Below, in pieces: positions 1 to 6,761 of a stretch of DNA of 14,667 nucleotides; the first letter of the stretch is position 1, and every line of letters starts with the position of its first letter. The stretch is from positions 1,932 to 16,598 of the forward strand of contig DCXX01000092.1 of the NCBI GenBank assembly GCA_002329125.1. The letters run 5' to 3'. The position numbers were made by a program, and so were the translations under genes. The DNA comes from Fidelibacterota bacterium UBA2125. Its GTDB lineage: Bacteria > Fidelibacterota > Marinisomatia > Marinisomatales > S15-B10. The notes under the pieces are model-generated. The model saw only the letters and a program-made list of their open reading frames with translations. It did no database searches and had not been told where the DNA came from.

Positions 1-1250
1 CTGTGATTCCCTTTCTCCGTTGTCAACTGCTTCAAACCAGTTCCGTCGAATGAAACGCTGTATAGGTGACTTTCCGCCACGGACGCCTTGTTGGCCATGA
101 AATAGACAACACCTCTCTCCTCATCCAGATGAACAATTCGAGTCGCTTCCCACTGCCCGTCTGACAACTGGGCCAGCTCTTCACCCTTCAGTGTGTGGCG
201 GTGCAGATGTTGGTAGCCAGATCTTTCAGATATCCAGACTATTTCGTCTTTATCCAAAAACCTGTAATTATCGTGCACACTTACCCAACCATTTTCATCC
301 ATCTCCATAAGCCCCTGCTTTTTTTTGCCGGATTTGGGGTTGCAGATGAGGAGGTCCCACCGGTTCTGGAGCCGCCTCATTCTCATCACAAGAAGCTGCT
401 CTGACGAGTGCCAGTAGATTCTGGGATAGTACATGTCACGATTGTCACCGATGTTCATCCAGCGGGTTGCTCCGCCAGTGGCCTTTACTACGCCGATTCT
501 CATGGTGGGATTGGTCTGCCCCGCTTTGGGATAACGGATCTCCGTCGTCACAGGATACAGTTCCAGTTCATTAATCAATGTAAAAACGGGCACACGAGAC
601 TGGTTCTCTTCCCAGTAGGCAATAGTCTTGCTGTCAGGTGACCACCGGTAAGCGTCATAGATGGAAAATTCTTCCTCGTAGACCCAGCCGAAATGACCGT
701 TGAGCACCACATCGGTGCCCGTCCTGGTTAATTGTCTCTCCCTCTTCCGGCCAATCTCGAAAGTGTAGAGATTGTTATCCTTCCGGACATACGCCACCAT
801 CTTGCCGTCAGGGGAAAATTTGACATTCCGCAGACGCTGATTATTTATAGAAACGGGAACCATTTCAGCAGTTTCTCTATTGTAAATCCAGTATGTTCCC
901 CAGTTAGACCGCCGCCATATTTTTTCTCGGTCAGCCTGTATCAGTATCTTATGTCCGTCCTGACTAAAGCTGTAGTTTGTCACCACAACAGGTGAACCGT
1001 TGAACTTTAACCGCTCACCATCCAGAAATAACGTGGTATCATCTGTCACAAGATCAACCCTGTAGAGGGACCGGACATCGTTGGATTGTTTCAGAAATGT
1101 ATAGGCATCTTCACCGGGCTGCCAGACGATTTTTCCCAGAGATGCCATTTCAAAGGGAGATTCTCCCGTTACATCTTCCAGCGTAAGCCGCTTTCCACCG
1201 AAAAGGTTCGAGCAAATGGCAAACGCAAGTAAAAGGACCGTTTTTTTCAC
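1..1250 (-). CDS. Dipeptidyl peptidase IV-like S9B protease, N-terminal part (partial)
   Basis: Probable exported serine exopeptidase of the prolyl oligopeptidase/DPP IV family, which removes dipeptides from peptide N-termini outside the cytoplasm. The frame stays open to the left edge, so about 416 N-terminal residues are visible and the catalytic alpha/beta-hydrolase domain (Ser-Asp-His triad) lies outside. Residues 1-18 look like a signal peptide (KK, then TVLLLAFAICSNLF); the Cys lacks a good lipobox. The rest is a beta-propeller with blade motifs such as FSPDGKMVAYV (about 145-155) and YRWSPDSKTIAYW (about 201-213). NGHFGWVYEEEF (184-195) matches the DPP IV signature whose paired Glu residues hold the substrate's free N-terminus. 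The start is GTG at 1250, with AAAGGGA upstream; it overlaps the glycosylase stop by 4 bases (GTGA), so translation is probably coupled. Specificity (DPP IV or a related acylaminoacyl or prolyl tripeptidyl peptidase) cannot be settled without the C-terminal half. Confidence 0.85.
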   Translation of the reverse strand, partial: MKKTVLLLAFAICSNLFGGKRLTLEDVTGESPFEMASLGKIVWQPGEDAYTFLKQSNDVRSLYRVDLVTDDTTLFLDGERLKFNGSPVVVTNYSFSQDGHKILIQADREKIWRRSNWGTYWIYNRETAEMVPVSINNQRLRNVKFSPDGKMVAYVRKDNNLYTFEIGRKRERQLTRTGTDVVLNGHFGWVYEEEFSIYDAYRWSPDSKTIAYWEENQSRVPVFTLINELELYPVTTEIRYPKAGQTNPTMRIGVVKATGGATRWMNIGDNRDMYYPRIYWHSSEQLLVMRMRRLQNRWDLLICNPKSGKKKQGLMEMDENGWVSVHDNYRFLDKDEIVWISERSGYQHLHRHTLKGEELAQLSDGQWEATRIVHLDEERGVVYFMANKASVAESHLYSVSFDGTGLKQLTTEKGNH

Positions 1251-1939
1251 CGGACGATTCCCTTTACCTGTTCCAGTAATTCAATCATCATGGGATGGGT
1301 CAGCCTGCCTGTATTTACATTCCTCGGGCTGGGATGATAACTGCTCACAACTGTTATACTATTCTGAAGAACAAACTTATTCCCGTGGCCGAACGGGTAA
1401 TCTTTCATGAGAAAATCATACTGGGTGCGAAAAAACCTCAGGCAGGCATCGAAAGCAATCTTCCCCAGGGCAAGAATACATTTCACATTATTCAGAAGGA
1501 CCAGTTCGGCGGAAAGATAATGAGCACACTGTTTCAGTTCGTCCGGCTTCGGTTTGTCCTCCGGGGGAACACATTTCAGCACAGGCGTCATGTAGGCATT
1601 TATCAGTTCCAGCCCGTCATTTAAGGAATCGGAATTGGGCTGATTTGCAATACCCACATCATGAAGACAGCGGACAAGAAAATCTGCCGATTTGTCTCCG
1701 GTGAAAACACGCCCCGTTCTGTTGCCACCATGGGCCGCCGGTGCCAGGCCTGTGAGCAGCAATGATGCACCCTGTTCCCCGTAACCGGGGACAGGCTTGC
1801 CCCAGTAGTCCCACGCTTCAAACTGCTTCCTCTTTTTCCGGGCAACAGCCTCGCGAAATTCCACCAAACGGGGACAGGCGCGACATTGAACAATGTCCTT
1901 ATTTAGTGATGATATCTTCCTGTATGAACTCAAATTCAC
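1247..1939 (-). CDS. Uracil-DNA glycosylase, family 5 (UDGb), 4Fe-4S type
   Basis: DNA repair enzyme that excises uracil (and, in characterised UDGb enzymes, other deaminated bases) from DNA. Numbering from the chosen GTG start: C19 and C22 (CRACPRL) plus C123 (LKCVPP) and C138 (KQC) are the likely iron-sulfur ligands. WDYWGKPVPGYG (43-54) and GLAPAAHGGNRTGRVFTGD (64-82) are family-5 motifs; family 4 has a GEAPG-type motif here. SYHPSPRNVNTGRLT near the C-terminus is the second active-site motif. The protein has 230 residues, close to short family members. The start is uncertain. The frame is open upstream with an ATG at 2032 (261 residues), but the added residues look non-conserved, cover the probable promoter of the divergent gene, and lack a clear ribosome binding site. 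The GTG at 1939 puts 18 residues before the first Cys, as expected. The TGA stop overlaps the GTG of the peptidase gene. Confidence 0.88.
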   Translation of the reverse strand: MNLSSYRKISSLNKDIVQCRACPRLVEFREAVARKKRKQFEAWDYWGKPVPGYGEQGASLLLTGLAPAAHGGNRTGRVFTGDKSADFLVRCLHDVGIANQPNSDSLNDGLELINAYMTPVLKCVPPEDKPKPDELKQCAHYLSAELVLLNNVKCILALGKIAFDACLRFFRTQYDFLMKDYPFGHGNKFVLQNSITVVSSYHPSPRNVNTGRLTHPMMIELLEQVKGIVR

Positions 1940-1994
1940 TTCAACATATGACTTTTCTTTTGAAGAAACGGGTTGAGCATGACCCGAACACAAG

Positions 1995-2023
1995 TTGGAG
2001 AAGGTAGACAATCTCGGTATATT
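1995..2023 (+). promoter_or_regulatory. Putative sigma70-type promoter for the PpiD/SurA-like gene
   Basis: TTGGAG at 1995-2000 and TATATT at 2018-2023 are separated by exactly 17 bases. The -10 element matches TATAAT at 5 of 6 positions; the -35 matches TTGACA at 3 of 6. Transcription would begin near 2030, giving a leader of about 35 bases before the ATG at 2065. The sequence TTGGAGA-GGTA recurs at the same spacing upstream of the 14183 gene, which raises confidence. No equally good promoter was seen for the divergent glycosylase gene. Confidence 0.45.
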
Positions 2024-2047
2024 TCGCGGCATTTTTCTGGTGAGTGT

Positions 2048-2054
2048 GAAAGGA
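2048..2054 (+). promoter_or_regulatory. Shine-Dalgarno site of the PpiD/SurA-like gene
   Basis: GAAAGGA lies 10 bases before the ATG at 2065. Further in-frame ATGs at 2071 and 2074 would be 16 or more bases away, so this site favours the first ATG. Confidence 0.5.
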
Positions 2055-2064
2055 TTCTGAATTA

Positions 2065-3903
2065 ATGGGCATGATGAACACAATGAGGACGCGTATGCAC
2101 GTGATCCTCTGGATTCTACTGATTCTATTCATCGGCAGTATGACCGTCGGAGGGCTTGTGGGCGGTGCCGATATTGTTAACCAGCTTTTTGGGCGGGTGG
2201 ATGCATCCAAAGCTATCGCAGTGGTAAACGGGGAGGCAATCTCTCCAGACCTCTTCTACCATCAGCTTGAGCATAACCTTGAACAGGCCCGAATTCAGGG
2301 AATAGAACTCGATGACCGTGGTCTCAATTTCGAACGGGACCGGATCATTAATCAACTGATTGAAACACTACTCATCAACCAGGAAATTGAAAAACGGGAT
2401 ATCAAGGTCACGGACCAGGAGATCTACTTTGAACTGGTGAATAATCCGCCCCAGGAGCTCCGAACCATTCCCGACTTTTTGACGGACGATATTTTCGATG
2501 AAGCTAAATACAAACTGGCCCTTCAGAATCCTCAGGGTGACGAATGGCGCCCCATCGAGAACTATGTTAGGCAATACCTTCCCCGGCAAAAACTTTTCAA
2601 CCAGATCCGGGCTGGCGTCCACATCTCCGAGAGCGATGTTCGCAATGAATATATATTACAGAATGTGGAATACACCGTAAGTGCCCTTGTCATAAGAACA
2701 AGCCGCTTCAACCAGCCGGAATTCAACCCCACAGAAGATGATATGGAGAATTACTTTTTCCTCAATCCTGATGAATTCCATCAGGACCAGCAACGGGTTC
2801 TCAGCTATGTAGAATGGGCAAAATCCCCTTCAGATGAAGATACGCTGCTGGCAAAGGAGACTGCTCAGGATATTCTCTCCCGCATAAAGGCGGGAGATGA
2901 CTTTGCCGAACTGGCCAATGAATTCTCTGAAGATCCCGGCAACAGCACGCCTGAAGGGACTGGTCGTGGTGGTGACCTGGGATGGTTCGGCAAAGGCCAG
3001 ATGGTGGCACCATTCGAAGAAGCAGCTTTTTCCGCTCAACCGGGCGATATCGTCGGACCTGTAGAAACCGATTTTGGAATACACGTCATTAAGGTCAAAG
3101 ATCACCGAATCGAGAATGAAGAAGAGCAGGTACTGGCAAGTCATATTCTTCTTAAGATAGATATGGGTCCCACTACCCGTGAAAAAATAAAGAATGCGGC
3201 TACACAGTTTTCATTTGACGTAGAGGATTACGGTTTTGATCAAGCTGTGGAAAGAAACAGTAATGAACTCCGGAAAATGCAGCCTCTCACCGAACAGTCG
3301 ATGTTCATACCGCCCTTCGGTTATTTCCCTGAACCGGCAAAATTCGCTTTTGAAAATGAATTAGGCAGTGTGAGTGACGTCATCGAATCAGATCAGTCTT
3401 TCACAATCCTCCGTCTCGACTCTATCCTCGCCGAAGGGACCAAAGAGTATGGAACCGTCCTCAACCAGATTCGCACTACTCTCACCACTGAAAACCAGAT
3501 GGACGCCGCAAAATTGCTGGCGGAGGAACTGGACAGTCAGCTGTCGGAAGACAAGTCACTTTTCGAAAAAGCTGCCGACAATGATGAAAAAACTGAACTT
3601 GTCGGCCCTGTCTCAGCAAAGCTTGGTAGCTCATTCCAGAAAATTGGTCGCCATGAATCGATTATCGGTGCACTGCTGGCTGCCGAGGTGGGACAGATTC
3701 TTCCACCTGTTGAAATAACAAGGGCATACGTCATCGTGAAACTGGAAAACCGGGAGGATATAGATGAGGTAGACTGGGAGGTGAAAAAAGAAGTTATTCG
3801 AAAATCACTCTTCAGTCAGAGAGAGAATGAAGTGCTTGGCGCCTGGGTGACAGAATTGAGGGAAAAAGCTGACATTGTCGATAACAGGAAGTATTACTTC
3901 TAA
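2065..3903 (+). CDS. Membrane-anchored peptidyl-prolyl isomerase, PpiD/SurA type
   Basis: Parvulin-type foldase of 612 residues, probably tethered to the inner membrane and helping newly exported proteins fold in the periplasm. A short basic N-terminus (MRTRMH) precedes one membrane helix (about 12-32), giving the PpiD arrangement rather than a cleaved SurA signal. Residues 50-210 form the SurA-N-like chaperone region (VNGEAISPDLFYHQLEHNL onwards). A well-kept PpiC/rotamase domain spans about 245-347, with GGDLGWFGKGQMVAPFEEA and DFGIHVIKV. A second, divergent rotamase-like unit follows (ASHILLKI at 358-365 to about 452), and a third partial one (about 520-585, ending AYVIVKLENRED). It is divergent from the glycosylase gene and stands alone on the plus strand; its TAA stop is 3 bases from the stop of the convergent hydratase gene. 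Its chaperone role is inferred from domain order; which repeats are catalytic is not visible. Confidence 0.9.
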   Translation: MGMMNTMRTRMHVILWILLILFIGSMTVGGLVGGADIVNQLFGRVDASKAIAVVNGEAISPDLFYHQLEHNLEQARIQGIELDDRGLNFERDRIINQLIETLLINQEIEKRDIKVTDQEIYFELVNNPPQELRTIPDFLTDDIFDEAKYKLALQNPQGDEWRPIENYVRQYLPRQKLFNQIRAGVHISESDVRNEYILQNVEYTVSALVIRTSRFNQPEFNPTEDDMENYFFLNPDEFHQDQQRVLSYVEWAKSPSDEDTLLAKETAQDILSRIKAGDDFAELANEFSEDPGNSTPEGTGRGGDLGWFGKGQMVAPFEEAAFSAQPGDIVGPVETDFGIHVIKVKDHRIENEEEQVLASHILLKIDMGPTTREKIKNAATQFSFDVEDYGFDQAVERNSNELRKMQPLTEQSMFIPPFGYFPEPAKFAFENELGSVSDVIESDQSFTILRLDSILAEGTKEYGTVLNQIRTTLTTENQMDAAKLLAEELDSQLSEDKSLFEKAADNDEKTELVGPVSAKLGSSFQKIGRHESIIGALLAAEVGQILPPVEITRAYVIVKLENREDIDEVDWEVKKEVIRKSLFSQRENEVLGAWVTELREKADIVDNRKYYF

Positions 3904-3906
3904 TTT

Positions 3907-4677
3907 TTATTTTCCCTTCCATTTGGGGCGTCGCTTTTCCCTGAAAGCCTTCAGCCCTTCTTGCCTGTCCTCACTGGCAATAATGGACTTGTAAGCTCTC
4001 TGTTCAACTTCAAGTGCCTGTTTAACTGGCTGACCTAATCCTTCATTAATTGATCTTTTGGCCGCTTTAACGGCGAGTGGCGCATTAGCAGCGATCTGAC
4101 CAAAAATCTCCTGAACCGCATCATCCAGCTCGTCCTTTTCTACTAACCAGTCTACAACACCGTCACCCAATGCTTCTTCCGGGGTAAATGATTGGGCTGA
4201 GAAGATCCACTGTTTCGCTTTGCTTTCACCTATAAGTCTAGGGAGTCGGACGGTCCCCCCGGCGCCCGGCATGACGCCTACGGAGGTCTCCTTCATCCCA
4301 ATAAAAGTATCGTCTGTCATGATCCGCATATCACACGCCAGCGCCAGCTCCAGGCCCCCACCCAGGCAATTTCCGTTAATAGCGGCCAGCGTGGGTACCG
4401 GGATATCGGCTATCCTCTGGAAAGTGTCAGACAGATATTGAACAAATGTTTCTACCTCCGCATCATCCATTTTTGCTCTCTCTTTAAGATCGGCTCCAGC
4501 ACAAAAGTTCTCTCCACCAGCACTGATCACGACCATTCTCACAGTCTCATCCTGAACATCGTCGCACAGTTTGTTGAGTTCATCAACCAGGGCACGGGAA
4601 AGAGCGTTAACGGGGGGATTGTCCAGAGAGACAGTGAGGAGACCCCTTTGATCCAGTTTTGTATTAAGCATAGACAT
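3907..4677 (-). CDS. Enoyl-CoA hydratase/isomerase family protein, methylglutaconyl-CoA hydratase-like
   Basis: Crotonase-fold enzyme of 256 residues, the usual family length. FCAGADLKERAKM (58-70) is nearly the same as the AUH/LiuC signature of 3-methylglutaconyl-CoA hydratase, and the end (EDRQEGLKAFREKRRPKWKGK region) also fits that subfamily. Oxyanion-hole glycines lie in FCAGAD and NCLGGGLE, and both crotonase acidic residues are present (E110 in GGGLELA, E130 in KETSVG), so it should be catalytically competent. In leucine breakdown it would hydrate methylglutaconyl-CoA to HMG-CoA; the Atu pathway uses an analogous hydratase on isohexenylglutaconyl-CoA. The carboxylase beta and AtuA genes upstream support a place directly after the carboxylation step. 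The start is ATG at 4677, with another ATG two codons later and no clear Shine-Dalgarno. It is 91 bases after the preceding gene, so it may also have its own promoter. Confidence 0.9.
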   Translation of the reverse strand: MSMLNTKLDQRGLLTVSLDNPPVNALSRALVDELNKLCDDVQDETVRMVVISAGGENFCAGADLKERAKMDDAEVETFVQYLSDTFQRIADIPVPTLAAINGNCLGGGLELALACDMRIMTDDTFIGMKETSVGVMPGAGGTVRLPRLIGESKAKQWIFSAQSFTPEEALGDGVVDWLVEKDELDDAVQEIFGQIAANAPLAVKAAKRSINEGLGQPVKQALEVEQRAYKSIIASEDRQEGLKAFREKRRPKWKGK

Positions 4678-4716
4678 GATAGAGAAGTTAACCAGATTCT
4701 GCTATGAGATGCGCTA

Positions 4717-4745
4717 ATGAGTCACAATTCAGCGAGATGTTATCC
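4717..4745 (-). promoter_or_regulatory. Weak candidate promoter before the hydratase gene
   Basis: The 91-base gap 4678-4768 is the largest in the minus-strand train. Around 4700-4730 the minus strand reads TTGTGA, 17 bases, then TAGCAG: 4 of 6 and 3 of 6 matches to the sigma70 consensus. This is weak and may be chance; no terminator-like hairpin with a T-run was seen in the gap. Coordinates are approximate. Confidence 0.15.
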
Positions 4746-4768
4746 TGAAGATCAGCTAATATTGATTA

Positions 4769-5098
4769 TTATTTAAACAGCTTCTCCGGCACATCCACTT
4801 CCATTCGAAGAAGATGCTGACCGTAAGTTTTCCCTTGGGCGTCCAACTGCAGCGTCTCGCTGCCGCCACCTGAGAGAGAATCGTACAAAATAAAATTAAA
4901 GGCCCAAAGGTTCGGCATTTCGTAGCGGATCACCTCTCCCTTTACCACCGAACTAAAATGGCCTTTCACCCGCTCAGCAGAAATCTCTTCTTTAGCCCAG
5001 TCGTAGGCCGCCTGTGATCTGAGAATAAGTCCTACATTGGTGTTAGGTCCCTTGTCACCGGACCGGGCGTGTGCAATGTCGTAAAGCGTTGTTTTCAA
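4769..5098 (-). CDS. Stand-alone AtuA C-terminal-like domain protein
   Basis: Small cytoplasmic protein of 109 residues that resembles the C-terminal ferredoxin-fold-like domain of acyclic terpene utilisation protein AtuA. Shared features are LYDIAHARSGDKGPNTNVGL (5-24), the RVKGHF segment, RYEMPNLWAFNFILYDSLSG (58-77) and a Gly-rich GGGSETLQLDAQGK (76-89). In Pseudomonas-type AtuA this domain sits at the end of one polypeptide. Here it is a separate gene, two genes after the main domain, and presumably associates with it as a subunit. The start is TTG at 5098, one base after the cupin stop; no ATG or GTG start in this frame gives a complete domain. The biochemical role of AtuA proteins is not established, so no reaction is assigned. 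Confidence 0.8.
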   Translation of the reverse strand: MKTTLYDIAHARSGDKGPNTNVGLILRSQAAYDWAKEEISAERVKGHFSSVVKGEVIRYEMPNLWAFNFILYDSLSGGGSETLQLDAQGKTYGQHLLRMEVDVPEKLFK

Positions 5099-5099
5099 T

Positions 5100-5363
5100 T
5101 CAATCTCTGAAAGTATAGTGTTTCTTTACCGCCTTGGCCACCTTCCAGGTGCACGACAGGCCTGACGGAAAAGTGACCAGATCGCCGGGGCCAATAGATG
5201 TTTCTCCCTCCTCAGTGACAACAGTTACTTCCCCCTCAAGAACGAGGCACTGCTCTGTAGAACTGTAGGACCACGGAAATTCTGAAGGCTCGCACTCCCA
5301 AATGGGGTAGTTGGCGAAAGTTGCTATCTCTTCCTCTGTTGGTTTTCTCACATCAATTTTCAT
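5100..5363 (-). CDS. Small cupin-domain protein, DUF861/EutQ-like
   Basis: Single-domain cupin of 87 residues. The motif order fits the DUF861 (Cupin_3) group: WECEPSEFPWSYSSTEQC (22-39), VLEGEVTVVTEEGE (41-54), IGPGDLVTFPSGLSCTW (57-73), then KKHYTF near the end. The usual His-rich metal site of classic cupins is not obvious; E37, C39 and E43 lie on the strands where ligands would be expected. The function is unknown; it may be a small-molecule-binding, isomerase or accessory subunit. The ATG at 5363 overlaps the AtuA stop by 4 bases (ATGA) and the stop is followed after one base by the AtuA C-domain gene, so all three are probably made together. This placement suggests it works with the split AtuA. 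Confidence 0.8.
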   Translation of the reverse strand: MKIDVRKPTEEEIATFANYPIWECEPSEFPWSYSSTEQCLVLEGEVTVVTEEGETSIGPGDLVTFPSGLSCTWKVAKAVKKHYTFRD

Positions 5364-6721
5364 TTTACCTCTTCAACTCTCACAGAGACATCTACAACAT
5401 CCTTCGGAATCAGTGTAGGCCAATAGGCCATAATCTCCTGCGGTTTCGGTCGCCCACCGGCATAACCGGTAATTCCCGGCGGTCCGTTGGTAACCACAGG
5501 CGCTATTTCTTTTCCGAACCGAGCCACCTTTTCACGGTCAGGATCCCTGACACCCAATCTCAAATTGAGTTCAGGAAGATCAGAAGGATCGCTCTTTCCG
5601 GGTTCAAAGATTGCGCCAGCTCCCACCAGTTCGGTGCGGGTTTCTTCATAACTGAATCCGGCTTTCTCCAGACGCTTCCAGATCATATCCGCCACCGCTT
5701 CCCCCTTTTCTACCGCCCTGGGTCCGCTCACCGTCAACTGTCCCGTCGCCTTGTATCCGCCATGATACGCCATGGATACTTTGTAACTGTCAGTCGGTTC
5801 CTTGCCCCGGGCACCAGAAATTTTGATCCTGTTTCCACCGTTTTCCTCCAGTGAAAAAGAGGTAAAATCGACCACCACATCAGGGGAGATATAGTTCTCA
5901 GGATCACCCAGTTCGTAAAGAATCTGCTCCGTTACCGATTCCCGGTTCACAACACCACCGGTCCTTTCCTGTTTGGTAATAACAAATGTTCCGTCTGCCT
6001 GGGCTTCCGCCACAGGGTAGCCGATACCGGCGTAGTCTTCCACTTCCCACCACCGCGAAGTGTTACCGCCTGTCGCCTGGGCACCACATTCGATGATGTG
6101 TCCCGCAACGGTTCCTGCCGCTAGAAGATCGTGGTCTTTTTTGCTCCATTTAAATTCGTGTACCAGTGGCGCCAGCGTCAGGGCAGGATCAATGACTCTA
6201 CCGGTAAGAACAATGTGCGCCCCTCTATCCAGTGCCTCAGCCATGGGGAAAGATGAGATATAAGCATTGGCCACTGTTATCTTGGACAGGCGTTCTCCCA
6301 GCGGTTCCCCGGTATCTAAATGTTCAAATCGGTGCCCGTCCTTCACCAGGGATTCAAGCTGAGGCATCAGGTCATCGCCTTCGACGATTCCGATCCTGAC
6401 TGGATCGCACTCATGCCGGTTGATCACTTCTTTCAATGCTGAAAGACATGCAGCCGGATTGACACCGGAAGCGTTGGCCAAAACACGAATATTCTTTTCC
6501 AGCATGTGGGGAAGAATCTCATCAATCAGAGAAACGAAATCGTGGGCATAGCCTCTTGTATCATCCGCCAGCTTCTGGCGCTGAAGGATAGACATGGTCA
6601 CTTCAGCAAGATAGTCAAGAGTAAGATAATCGATGGGGCCGCCGTGAACCAAATTGACAGGCGCGTCTATTGAGTCACCCCAAAAACCCTGACCGTTGGC
6701 GACGCGGATCAGATCAGGCAT
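5360..6721 (-). CDS. AtuA-like acyclic terpene utilisation family protein (main domain only)
   Basis: Protein of 453 residues from the DUF1446/AtuA family (PF07287), found in clusters for breakdown of acyclic terpenes and of leucine. Typical segments are VANGQGFWGDSIDAPVNLV near the N-terminus (7-25), RVLANASGVNPAACLSALKE (79-98), IVLTGRVIDPALTLAPL (170-186), AAGTVAGHIIECGAQATGGN (201-220) and TGGVVNRESVTEQILYELGD (254-273). The length covers only the main domain; the C-terminal domain found in longer AtuA proteins is encoded separately at 4769-5098. No signal peptide is seen, so it should be cytoplasmic. It follows the carboxylase beta gene by 40 bases with no clear Shine-Dalgarno, and overlaps the cupin gene by 4 bases. 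The reaction is unknown even in Pseudomonas; participation in branched acyl-CoA metabolism is inferred from neighbours. Confidence 0.88.
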   Translation of the reverse strand: MPDLIRVANGQGFWGDSIDAPVNLVHGGPIDYLTLDYLAEVTMSILQRQKLADDTRGYAHDFVSLIDEILPHMLEKNIRVLANASGVNPAACLSALKEVINRHECDPVRIGIVEGDDLMPQLESLVKDGHRFEHLDTGEPLGERLSKITVANAYISSFPMAEALDRGAHIVLTGRVIDPALTLAPLVHEFKWSKKDHDLLAAGTVAGHIIECGAQATGGNTSRWWEVEDYAGIGYPVAEAQADGTFVITKQERTGGVVNRESVTEQILYELGDPENYISPDVVVDFTSFSLEENGGNRIKISGARGKEPTDSYKVSMAYHGGYKATGQLTVSGPRAVEKGEAVADMIWKRLEKAGFSYEETRTELVGAGAIFEPGKSDPSDLPELNLRLGVRDPDREKVARFGKEIAPVVTNGPPGITGYAGGRPKPQEIMAYWPTLIPKDVVDVSVRVEEVK

Positions 6722-6761
6722 TTGTGTTATGAAAACCGAATAGCGGGCTGACGGTCACGCG

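Noticed and set aside
5321..5854. 177-residue plus-strand open frame
   Set aside because: It lies antisense to the AtuA and cupin genes, has no recognisable domain and is explained as a shadow of well-supported genes.
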